Source: CAZMVU01 sp964569295 | GTDB lineage: Bacteria > Hydrogenedentota > Hydrogenedentia > Hydrogenedentales > JAGMZX01 | DNA length: 25,422 bases | Direction of reading: 5' to 3' | Assembly: GCA_964569295.1 (NCBI GenBank) | Contig: CAZMVU010000050.1 | Location: 1-25,422, forward strand | In this document: piece by piece, positions 8,368-16,967 of the stretch | Layout: the number at the start of each line of letters is the position of its first letter | How positions within the stretch are numbered: position 1 is the first letter of the stretch | Made by a program: the position numbers and the translations under genes | Notes under the pieces: generated by a model | Told to the model about the DNA's origin: nothing | The model's database searches: none | The model's input: only the letters and a program-made list of their open reading frames with translations

Positions 8368-9204
8368 CTATTTGGCACCGGCATCGCCACCAACAAGTGG
8401 CTTCTTCTTGCTGTAAATGACACCCACCCGCCCCTTTTCGAGCTTGTCCAAATCGTGTACTTCTCCCACCTGCGGCCAAATAAACTCAATAAAGCGGCTC
8501 TCAGCACGCTCATAGTATCGTTGCAGGGCCCACAGAAAGTAGTCCACTGCCTGCAAACCAGCCTGCCTTGCAGGCGCGCTGCATTCAATACGAAACTCTC
8601 CCTTCATGTCGTACCCAAAGCTGCGGGCGAATTCCGCCTTTGCCAAGTCCAGAGCTCTATGAAGCGCTGCCGTGCGGTTCCGGGCCCCGCGCTTGGCAAA
8701 GCATACGTAGCTCTCGTCAGCCACATGATGTTGACGGAACAATTCGCTAACCAACGCATCATACTGCTCGTTTTCCCGATAGCGGTAGTCAGGTTCCCTT
8801 TCATTCCGTAGCTTCACGGCTTGGGCAAGTGCCGTCTTTTCTCGCACAACGGCATAGAAACGGAGTTCACATTGACGCAGCAGTCTGAATACCTCGCGGC
8901 GCACCTCCGCGAGGTCGTCCTTCGCATGGAAAGCAATAGCCGTCTTTCGTCGCTCCGGCTGCATGGAGGGTACATCCTTGAAGTATGGGTCTGCTAGCAA
9001 GTCGGTGCGCAAGCCCTCAAGACGCCTATTCAAATCTCCGAGATTCGCAACATACAGCTTGCCCATCATGAAATAACGCGAGCAACCCTCTACACCAACG
9101 CGCACCCTCCCCTTTCGATCGAATAGGACAGGGTCTCCCGCCTCGTCCACAAAGCATCGTAAGACTGATGGATCTCCACTAGAGCTCGCGTTTCCACCTG
9201 TCAT
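8368..9204 (-). CDS. DUF3800 domain protein (putative RNase H-fold nuclease)
   Basis: The 278-residue protein starts at the ATG behind GAGGGACAA. It has the DUF3800 hallmarks: an N-terminal Asp-Glu-x-Gly-Asp motif (CFVDEAGD, residues 17-24) after a first beta strand, and a C-terminal GLQAVDYFLWALQRYYE helix matching the family's second acidic motif. DUF3800 has a predicted RNase H-like fold; members are often found in mobile or defence-rich regions, but the substrate is unknown. G+C is visibly lower than in the flanking genes (29 of 60 bases in 8461-8520). It lies 57 bases downstream of the oxidoreductase on the same strand and may be read through from it. It is bracketed by two copies of the oxidoreductase gene's 3' end, a sign of acquisition as a cassette. 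Confidence 0.8.
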   Translation of the reverse strand: MTGGNASSSGDPSVLRCFVDEAGDPVLFDRKGRVRVGVEGCSRYFMMGKLYVANLGDLNRRLEGLRTDLLADPYFKDVPSMQPERRKTAIAFHAKDDLAEVRREVFRLLRQCELRFYAVVREKTALAQAVKLRNEREPDYRYRENEQYDALVSELFRQHHVADESYVCFAKRGARNRTAALHRALDLAKAEFARSFGYDMKGEFRIECSAPARQAGLQAVDYFLWALQRYYERAESRFIEFIWPQVGEVHDLDKLEKGRVGVIYSKKKPLVGGDAGAK

Positions 9205-9261
9205 TTGTCCCTCTTGTACAAAGGTTGGGCCTGCCTTGGCCTCGGGCCGAAGTGCGCACCC

Positions 9262-9330
9262 CTACCCCGGCTTTACCTCCTCCCCCAGCTTGCTGGACTC
9301 GTAGGCGGCCTCGGCGATGGCGACGGCCTG
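9262..9330. repeat. Direct repeat: second copy of the oxidoreductase 3' end
   Basis: These 69 bases are the intact gene's final codons and match 8159-8227 in the same orientation at 62 positions, including 38 consecutive bases (9292-9329). The offset between copies is 1,103 bp and spans the whole DUF3800 gene. Confidence 0.85.
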
Positions 9331-10302
9331 GCGTCCGTCCCAGCCGGAACCGCCGAAGCCTTCGCCGCTTCGTGCGCCGTCGACGAGGCGCTGCAAGATC
9401 GCGGCGTAGGTCTTGAGGCGGACTGGGTCGAGGAAGCCCTTGCCCTGCCAGTCGATCTTCTCCTGCTGCGCGACCACCTCGAAGGGCCCGCCGCCGCGGG
9501 AGACGCGCAACTCGCCGTACCAGTCCGAGTCGATGATGCCGCGCTCGAGGAAAACCTGTGTGGCGCCGCCCGTGCGCGGGATGCCTGGCTTCGGCACCTC
9601 GAACGAACAGAAGATGGTACACACCGTGCCGTCTTCAAGGGTGAGTACGAGGTCGGACGTGCTGTCCACTTTGTACTTCGGGTTGAAGCTGCGCACCTTG
9701 GCGTAGACCTTCGCCACTTCCTTGCCGGTGAACCAGCGGACCTGGTCGATGTTGTGGATGCCGTGGCCCATGAGAATGCCGACGTTCTCCGGTGCGAGTT
9801 GCCACTGCGGCGTGGACTCCATGCCGCCCGGCACCACCTGGATGTTGTGCATGGTGCAAAGCGCGCCGAGTTCGCCGGACTCGATAAGCCGCTTTGTCTC
9901 GATATTGCAGATGCGCTCGCGCTGGGTGTAGGTGATTTCGCAGCGCAGGCCGTTGGCTTTGCAGGCGTCGAGTATGGCGTCGCAGCCGGCGGTGGTGGTC
10001 GCCATGGGCTTGTCGATGAGCACATGTTTGCCGGCCTTGGCGGCGGCGAGTGCCTGGTCGCCGTGCAACGCATGCGGCGTGGCGATGCAGACCGCATCCA
10101 CGTCATCGCGCGCAAGCAACGCCTCGAGGCTGTCCTCCGCTGGCACGCCGTACTCGCCGGCGAGTTCCCCCGCCCGTGAGCCACCGGTGACAGCGGCGAC
10201 CCGTGCGCCTTCTACCTGCGTGTCGATGGCGCGGGCGTAGGTCTGGCCCATGAACCCGGCGCCGATGATCCCAAATCCGAATGTATCCGATGCAGTTGGC
10301 AT
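9262..10302 (-). CDS. Gfo/Idh/MocA family NAD(P)-dependent oxidoreductase
   Basis: The 346-residue cytoplasmic enzyme has an N-terminal Rossmann fold with GIIGAGFMG (11-19), the conserved Lys-Pro of the family in GKHVLIDKPMA (91-101), and GIHNIDQVRW (181-190), where His183 and Asp186 are the likely catalytic residues. The length is standard. Family members oxidise or reduce sugars, inositols and sugar acids; the substrate is not visible. The start has GGAAGGGG upstream. Its last 23 codons are repeated at 8159-8227, beyond the DUF3800 gene. The neighbourhood of lyase and sulfatase suggests a sugar or uronate substrate, by inference only. Confidence 0.9.
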   Translation of the reverse strand: MPTASDTFGFGIIGAGFMGQTYARAIDTQVEGARVAAVTGGSRAGELAGEYGVPAEDSLEALLARDDVDAVCIATPHALHGDQALAAAKAGKHVLIDKPMATTTAGCDAILDACKANGLRCEITYTQRERICNIETKRLIESGELGALCTMHNIQVVPGGMESTPQWQLAPENVGILMGHGIHNIDQVRWFTGKEVAKVYAKVRSFNPKYKVDSTSDLVLTLEDGTVCTIFCSFEVPKPGIPRTGGATQVFLERGIIDSDWYGELRVSRGGGPFEVVAQQEKIDWQGKGFLDPVRLKTYAAILQRLVDGARSGEGFGGSGWDGRQAVAIAEAAYESSKLGEEVKPG

Positions 10303-10450
10303 GTGTGGTATCCCCTTCCTGAGTGGTTGCAGATTCAGCGCCTATACTATAATCTCGAACCCCGTCAGGAAAACCCGGGAGGCGAACGGGCGTAAGCGCC
10401 GCCTCATAGACGCCGTCAAGGCGGTTTCGAGAGAAAACGGTCTTCTGGGC

Positions 10451-10482
10451 GGAACCTTTTCTTGCGGAAGAGAAAAGGTTCC
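10451..10482. terminator. Perfect 12-bp hairpin downstream of the sulfatase gene
   Basis: GGAACCTTTTCT (10451-10462) and AGAAAAGGTTCC (10471-10482) pair perfectly around an 8-base loop. It lies 26 bases beyond the sulfatase stop on the minus strand. No clean T tract follows on that strand, so it may be a palindromic intergenic repeat that also ends transcription. Seen on the plus strand it is followed by a C-rich run. The rest of 10303-10507 has GC-rich short inverted repeats and no gene. Confidence 0.5.
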
Positions 10483-10507
10483 CCCCACCCCCCTCCAAAA
10501 GAAACCA

Positions 10508-12454
10508 CTACCGCACCGTGTTGTCGGTGCCGAGAAGCTGGTTGAGCGCGTGGTTGGCGACGCGCACCACGTACTTGTTCTCCTTGTCTTCGAGCGCCTC
10601 CCGCAGCGCGGGAATGGCCGGGCGGGCTTTCTCGCCCACATGGTCCAGCGCCGTGGCGGCATGCAGCCGCACCCACTCGGCATCGCTCTTGAGTTCCGCG
10701 ATGAGCAGGTCCAGTGCATGGTCCTCCGTGAGGCCATGCTTCACCGCGCCTTCCGCCGCGGCCACTCGTACGACCGCGGCGCTGTCATCGAGGGCGTTCA
10801 CCAGCGCCTTCTTGTCCTTTTCTGCAAGTTTGTCCATGTAGGCCAGGCCGGTGGCGCCCCACCAGCGGATGGCGGCGTGGGGGCTATCGAGCGCCTCATG
10901 CAAGTGCGGCACATCGGCCTTGCTCCGCCGGCCCGCAGCGCAAGCCGCTTCGTGCAGCCGCTGTTGAAACGCCGGGTCTTCCTTCGCCATCTCATCGAAG
11001 ATGACATAGCGGCTGCCGAAACGTTCGGCGAGGTCGAGCAATTCCGGCTCGGGGATGAGCCCGAGGTCGTTGGTTTCCAGAATCCACTGTTCATGGACGC
11101 GGCGCATGTGCGCGAGGGTATCCGCGTGGTCCGGGTCATCGGCGAGGTTGTGGATTTCGTGCGGGTCGGCGCCGGTGTCGTACAGTTCCTCGACGGGCTT
11201 TTCATCCTGTACAAGCCAGTCACAGCCCGGCGGCAATGCGTCTTCTGCTGCCAGGCGGTGGAGCTCCTGCTTGGTCACGCTTTTCTCCGCCGAGTTCATG
11301 TATTGGTCGTAGGGTAGGAAGGGCCGGTAATTGCGGATGTACTTGAACCGCTTGTCACGCACCATGCGGATGGTGTCGTAGCGTTCGTCCATGCGGTCGC
11401 GGCTTGCGAACACGTAGTCCCGCGGGGTTGGCGTGTCTTCACCGAGGAAGGCTTTACCCTGCATGAAGTCTGGGCGCGCAATGCCCGCAAGGCGCAGTAC
11501 GGTGGGGCCGAGATCGAGCGAGCTCACGAGCCGCTCTGTCGTACTGCCCGGTTCCGCCATATCCGCCGGCCGCCACCGTTCGGGTGCATGCACGATCAAG
11601 GGCATGTGTGTGCCCGAGTCGTAGATCCAGCGTTTGCAGCGCGGCATACCCTGGCCATGGTCTGCCCAGAAGAAAACGATGGTGTCCTGCGCCAGGCCGT
11701 CCTCCTCCAACTGCGCCAGAATGTCCGCGACCCAGTAGTCCAACCCCGTGATCAGCTCGTAGTACTCCGCCCACTCCTTGCGCACGGCCGGTGTATCCGG
11801 ATGGTAGGGCGGCGGTTCCATGTCCGCCGGGTCTTGCCTTTGGTCACTGGTTAGCTTGCGTACCAGTTGCTCATGCCGTTGGCCGCTGCGATTCACTGAC
11901 CCTTCGTGCGTGCCCTTGAAATTGAACACGGCGAAAAATGGCTGATCCTTGTCCGGCCGGTTACGCCAGTGGGCCTTAGCGCTCGACTCGTCCCACACGG
12001 TTTTCGGCGGCGGGAATTGGTAGTCTTCTTTACTGTTGTTTGTGCAATAATATCCGGCACGGCGCAACAATTCGGGGAAACAGGTGATTTCCTCAGGCAG
12101 TTCCGGCTTGTGCGACACGCGTACCCCTTCGCCGCCGCTGCGCATATGGTGCGTCCCGAGCGTGGTCGAGTAGACCCCGGTGATAATGCCCGACCGGTTC
12201 GGCGCACAGACCCCCGCCGTGGTGAACGCATTCGTGTAGCGCACGCCGCTGGCCGCCAGGGCATCGAGCGTTGGTGTGATGGCGTGCGGGTCGCCGTAAC
12301 AGCCGAGGTGTGGGCCGATATCCTCTGTCGAAATCCAGAGAATGTTCGGCTGGGCTCCCTTTTCTGCTGCCTGCACACCCCGTGCCGTGAGTGCGGCGAG
12401 GCCTGTGATGCCGGACCATTGGAGGAATCGGCGGCGATCGATTTTGTTGGACAT
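10508..12454 (-). CDS. Tat-exported sulfatase with C-terminal HEAT repeats
   Basis: The 648-residue protein starts at the ATG at 12454 behind AAAGGGA; an in-frame upstream extension to 12580 has no signal sequence and is rejected. DRRRFLQW (6-13) and the following hydrophobic stretch form a twin-arginine-type signal. The sulfatase core begins PNILWISTEDIG, with metal ligands there. CAPNR (83-87) is the CxPxR motif whose Cys becomes formylglycine, so a maturase (anSME or FGE) must exist elsewhere. DSGTHMPLIVHAP is the late active-site stretch. From about residue 520 the chain turns into alpha-helical HEAT-like repeats ending in a predicted protein-binding array. It hydrolyses sulfate esters, probably of polysaccharides, in the periplasm. 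It is divergent from ilvD and unlikely to be co-regulated with it. Confidence 0.9.
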   Translation of the reverse strand: MSNKIDRRRFLQWSGITGLAALTARGVQAAEKGAQPNILWISTEDIGPHLGCYGDPHAITPTLDALAASGVRYTNAFTTAGVCAPNRSGIITGVYSTTLGTHHMRSGGEGVRVSHKPELPEEITCFPELLRRAGYYCTNNSKEDYQFPPPKTVWDESSAKAHWRNRPDKDQPFFAVFNFKGTHEGSVNRSGQRHEQLVRKLTSDQRQDPADMEPPPYHPDTPAVRKEWAEYYELITGLDYWVADILAQLEEDGLAQDTIVFFWADHGQGMPRCKRWIYDSGTHMPLIVHAPERWRPADMAEPGSTTERLVSSLDLGPTVLRLAGIARPDFMQGKAFLGEDTPTPRDYVFASRDRMDERYDTIRMVRDKRFKYIRNYRPFLPYDQYMNSAEKSVTKQELHRLAAEDALPPGCDWLVQDEKPVEELYDTGADPHEIHNLADDPDHADTLAHMRRVHEQWILETNDLGLIPEPELLDLAERFGSRYVIFDEMAKEDPAFQQRLHEAACAAGRRSKADVPHLHEALDSPHAAIRWWGATGLAYMDKLAEKDKKALVNALDDSAAVVRVAAAEGAVKHGLTEDHALDLLIAELKSDAEWVRLHAATALDHVGEKARPAIPALREALEDKENKYVVRVANHALNQLLGTDNTVR

Positions 12455-12497
12455 GGTGCATCCCTTTTTCGTTTTTTTGAACCTGGCAGTGCCTACT

Positions 12498-12509
12498 ATC
12501 TTCGAAGAT
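12498..12509. promoter_or_regulatory. 12-bp perfect palindrome upstream of the sulfatase gene
   Basis: ATCTTCGAAGAT is self-complementary and lies 44 bases upstream of the sulfatase start, in the 269-bp divergent gap with ilvD. It could be a dimeric repressor or activator site. Short palindromes arise by chance, so this is weak. Confidence 0.25.
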
Positions 12510-12640
12510 GACGGGGACAAAAGTAAAGCCGCGCAGAAAGATTCTATCGATTCCGACAAGCACGAATGCACCGGTCCCAAAGCGCGGCGGCTGTTTGCCG
12601 GTCGAGGGACGATCCGGAAGTTTTGGCGCGCGCGTATTGT

Positions 12641-12668
12641 TTGCTTGCAGACAAGAGAAATGTATGCT
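12641..12668 (+). promoter_or_regulatory. Candidate sigma-70 promoter of ilvD
   Basis: TTGCTT (12641-12646) and TATGCT (12663-12668) are 16 bases apart, 55 bases before the ilvD ATG. Each box has the TTG and TAT cores but deviates elsewhere. Confidence 0.3.
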
Positions 12669-12723
12669 GTGTGTGGTGGTGCTACGCCACGCCATGTCAG
12701 CGAACGTCAATCGGGAGGGTGTC

Positions 12724-14427
<1,704 letters not shown>

Positions 14428-14453
14428 GCGTTCGGGAGGATGCCCGCGCCATG

Positions 14454-14780
14454 TCAGCGGTGGTAGGTGTCGGTGCTGGGGGCGAGCACGCGCAGCGTCG
14501 CCCCGGTCACGTAGTCCTTCACCGCCTCGCGATATTCCTCCATGTGCGGGGCGTGCAGATGCGCGTGGAGATGGTTCAGGCTTTCCCATTTCTCGATGAC
14601 GACCACCTGGTCTTCGGAAAGCGGGCCCTGAGCGTCGAGGCCGGTGTCGATGTCGATGGCCGGCTCATAGCCGAGACAGCCCTCTTCCTTCAGCACATTG
14701 GGAATGTTGCTGTGGAAAACGTCGAGGAACTGATCGCGCGTGCCGGGCGCGAGATCGATAGTGGCGATTACATGAATCAT
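14454..14780 (-). CDS. Small ABM-domain (YgiN-like) putative quinol monooxygenase
   Basis: The 108-residue protein is a single antibiotic-biosynthesis-monooxygenase fold: MIHVIATIDLAPGTRDQF start, EEGCLGYEPAID in the middle, and VVVIEKWESLNHLHAHLHAPHMEEY, where the Glu-Lys-Trp and His residues are typical. Such cofactor-free dimers act on quinols or other aromatic compounds; many have no known substrate. The start at 14780 has GGGAG upstream; the longer in-frame extension to 15098 crosses a repeat and has no similarity to the family. It stands alone and convergent with ilvD. Confidence 0.8.
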   Translation of the reverse strand: MIHVIATIDLAPGTRDQFLDVFHSNIPNVLKEEGCLGYEPAIDIDTGLDAQGPLSEDQVVVIEKWESLNHLHAHLHAPHMEEYREAVKDYVTGATLRVLAPSTDTYHR

Positions 14781-15220
14781 AGGTTGTACTCCCGAAGTAA
14801 TGAAGCGTCTTTCGCTATCATCCGATTCCGCTGTGCATTTGACGTGTTTTGCGTGCCTCCAGCATAACATCCGGCGTCGGATAATTTTCAGCCAAGGCGC
14901 GTAGCAAGCCACCGCACGCCAAAGGGGCCATACATCGTGACTCATAGAGAGAGCCGATGAGCCAGAACCGCTTCCCGCGCCGATACCGGCGTGGATATGA
15001 AGTACGGAAAACGGCTTACGGCAAGCGGCTAAAGAATTACCTTGTTCTTTAATGCACAAGCTGGGGGCGTAAGGCACTAAAGAATTGCACAATGTCAAGC
15101 CCCTTTTACATTAAACCTGTAAATGTATAGCGTGTTACCGAAAAGGGCGGAGAAGCTGTGTGCCCGTGCCCGATGCCTGTGTATGCCCATGTTTTCACGC
15201 TTCGCGCGTCTTCATGCTTT
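14781..15220. other. Intergenic region between ABM gene and transhydrogenase operon
   Basis: About 440 bases hold no convincing gene. A GCAAGCCAC-type repeat is at 14904-14930. The part from about 15030 to 15130 is A+T-rich with the word CTAAAGAATT twice (15029 and 15077 areas), but no tRNA or clear structured RNA is seen. The final part contains the pnt promoter, listed separately. Confidence 0.5.
14904..14930. repeat. Short dispersed repeat, copy 2 (GCAAGCCAC type)
   Basis: The stretch matches 8023-8051 at 21 of the first 24 bases. It sits upstream of the ABM gene in non-coding sequence. Confidence 0.45.
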
Positions 15221-15249
15221 TTGACAACTGCGGTGCCTGCCGGTATACT
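15221..15249 (+). promoter_or_regulatory. Near-consensus sigma-70 promoter of the pnt operon
   Basis: TTGACA (15221-15226) is a perfect -35 box, and TATACT (15244-15249) matches five of six -10 bases, with an ideal 17-base spacer. It is 63 bases before the pntAA start. This is the strongest promoter seen in the window and suggests constitutive, high transcription. Confidence 0.8.
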
Positions 15250-15312
15250 CGCAGGCTCGTCAAAGGAAGAGTAACGGGGAGTTTTCTTTCAACCACTAGG
15301 GAAGTGCCGATC

Positions 15313-16449
15313 ATGTTGGTGTTCGTACCGCGAGAAACCCATGAAGGCGAACCGCGCGTTCCCATGAACCCGGAAACGGTGAAGAAGCTCGTGAATAAGG
15401 GCGTAGAACTCACTGTGGAGACGGGTGTGGGCGACGTGTTGGGTTATGCCGATGCAGACTATGAAAAGGCTGGAGCAGCCGTGTCCGGTGACCGGGAGGG
15501 CATGTTGCGCACGGCGGACGTGGTGGTGCGCTTGCGCAAACCACCGAAAGAGGAGATAAGCCTGCTCAAGAAAGAAGCCATCCACATCAGCTATCTCGAC
15601 CCTTTCAATGAGACCGAGCTGGTGGATGAGTTCGTGAGCCAGGGGATAAGCGCCATCGCGATGGAGATGATCCCGCGCACGACACTGGCGCAGAAGATGG
15701 ATGCCTTGAGTTCACAGGCGAACCTGGCGGGCTATGTATCCGTCATTGTCGGGGCGAACAACCTGCCGAAGCTGCTGCCCATGATGATGACCCCGGCGGG
15801 CACGCTCGCGCCGGCGCGGGTGTTCATCATCGGGTGCGGTGTTGCCGGCTTGCAAGCCATTGCGACCGCCAAACGGCTGGGCGCACGGGTCTCCGCATTC
15901 GATACGCGCCCTGTTGTCGAGGAGCAGGTACGCTCGCTGGGCGCGAAGTTTGTGAAGGTGGAGCTGGGTGAAACCGGTGAGACCGAGGGCGGCTACGCCA
16001 AGCAGCTTACCGAAGAGCAGCTCGCGCAGCAGAAGGCGGAGATGGCCAAGGTAATCGCGCAATCCGACCTGGTGATTACCACGGCGCAGGTCTTCGGGCG
16101 CAAGGCGCCGCTTATCGTGACCACGGAAATGGTCGAAAGCATGCAGCCGGGCAGTGTTGTGGTGGACCTTGCGGTGGAAACCGGCGGCAATGTCGAGTGT
16201 GCGCAACTCGGCGAGATTGTGGATCAGCAGGGGGTGAAGGTGATTGGCATGGAGAACATGCCGGGGCATGTGGCCGTGCATGCCACGCAAATGTATGCCT
16301 CGAATATCTACAACCTGCTCGACCACTTCTTCGACACGGAGAGCAAGTCCTTCAAACGCGACTTCGAGGACGAGATTCTCGCGGGCGCCATGATCGTCCA
16401 TGACGGCGAATTGCGCAGCGAGATGCTCAAGAACGCGAGGAGTCAATAG
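15313..16449 (+). CDS. pntAA: NAD(P)+ transhydrogenase subunit alpha part 1 (PntAA, domain I)
   Basis: The 378-residue cytoplasmic domain binds NAD(H) in the proton-translocating transhydrogenase, which passes hydride between NADH and NADP+ using the proton gradient. It begins MLVFVPRETHEGEPRV, typical of the alanine dehydrogenase/PNT family, and carries the Rossmann motif GCGVAGLQAI near residue 175 and the RPVVEEQVRSLGAKF stretch. An ATG at 15313 with AGGGAAG upstream fits the family start. It ends one base into the next gene's possible GTG start. First gene of three; the split alpha subunit is the arrangement of many non-enteric bacteria. Confidence 0.95.
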   Translation: MLVFVPRETHEGEPRVPMNPETVKKLVNKGVELTVETGVGDVLGYADADYEKAGAAVSGDREGMLRTADVVVRLRKPPKEEISLLKKEAIHISYLDPFNETELVDEFVSQGISAIAMEMIPRTTLAQKMDALSSQANLAGYVSVIVGANNLPKLLPMMMTPAGTLAPARVFIIGCGVAGLQAIATAKRLGARVSAFDTRPVVEEQVRSLGAKFVKVELGETGETEGGYAKQLTEEQLAQQKAEMAKVIAQSDLVITTAQVFGRKAPLIVTTEMVESMQPGSVVVDLAVETGGNVECAQLGEIVDQQGVKVIGMENMPGHVAVHATQMYASNIYNLLDHFFDTESKSFKRDFEDEILAGAMIVHDGELRSEMLKNARSQ

Positions 16450-16451
16450 TG

Positions 16452-16967
16452 ATGCGGTATGGACATGTGACAACCAGAATGATTCCGCGCACCCGCGTGC
16501 GGCGCCTGCTGGCGGCCGTGCTGCTGTGTGCGCTGTTTGTGCCGGCCTTTTTTCCGGCCACGGCCGCGGCCCAGGAAGCGGCGCCAGCGGCCGCCGAAAC
16601 CGCGGAAAACCGGCCACCGGCCGGCGAGATAGACGCCACGCTGGTGTCGCCCACGGTTACGAAGAAGACAAGCACCTACCAGATTCTACTGCTGTTCACC
16701 TTTGTGCTCGCCATCTTCCTGGGCTTCGAGCTCATATCGAAGGTGCCGTCACAATTGCACACGCCGCTGATGTCGGGTTCGAACGCCATCTCAGGCATCA
16801 CGATTGTGGGGGCACTGTTGGCCGCGGGCCGTGCCGGCGGCAATATCCCCATCATCATCCTGGGGCTGCTGGCGGTCATCTGCGCCACGATCAACGTCGT
16901 GGGCGGCTACCTCGTGACCAACCGAATGCTGGCCATGTTCAAGCATAAGGAAGGGAAATCGTCGTGA
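16452..16967 (+). CDS. pntAB: NAD(P) transhydrogenase subunit alpha part 2 (PntAB) with N-terminal signal-like extension
   Basis: The protein has 171 residues from the ATG; a GTG at 16449 overlaps the pntAA stop and is also possible, with GAGGAG (16437-16442) serving either. The C-terminal part, from about residue 65, has three membrane helices (YQILLLFTFVLAIFLGFEL, the SNAISGITIVGALLAAG region and IPIIILGLLAVICATINVV), which are the family's domain II segment. Unlike the usual roughly 100-residue subunit, it has an extra N-terminus: an arginine-rich start, a hydrophobic stretch (LLAAVLLCALFVPAFF) and ATAAAQ, like a cleavable signal, followed by an Ala/Pro/Glu-rich linker. It overlaps pntB by four bases, so translation is likely coupled. 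Confidence 0.9.
   Translation: MRYGHVTTRMIPRTRVRRLLAAVLLCALFVPAFFPATAAAQEAAPAAAETAENRPPAGEIDATLVSPTVTKKTSTYQILLLFTFVLAIFLGFELISKVPSQLHTPLMSGSNAISGITIVGALLAAGRAGGNIPIIILGLLAVICATINVVGGYLVTNRMLAMFKHKEGKSS

Noticed and set aside
14940..15130. Possible tRNA or CRISPR-like repeats before the pnt operon
   Set aside because: There is no cloverleaf, and the word CTAAAGAATT occurs only twice without a regular spacer.
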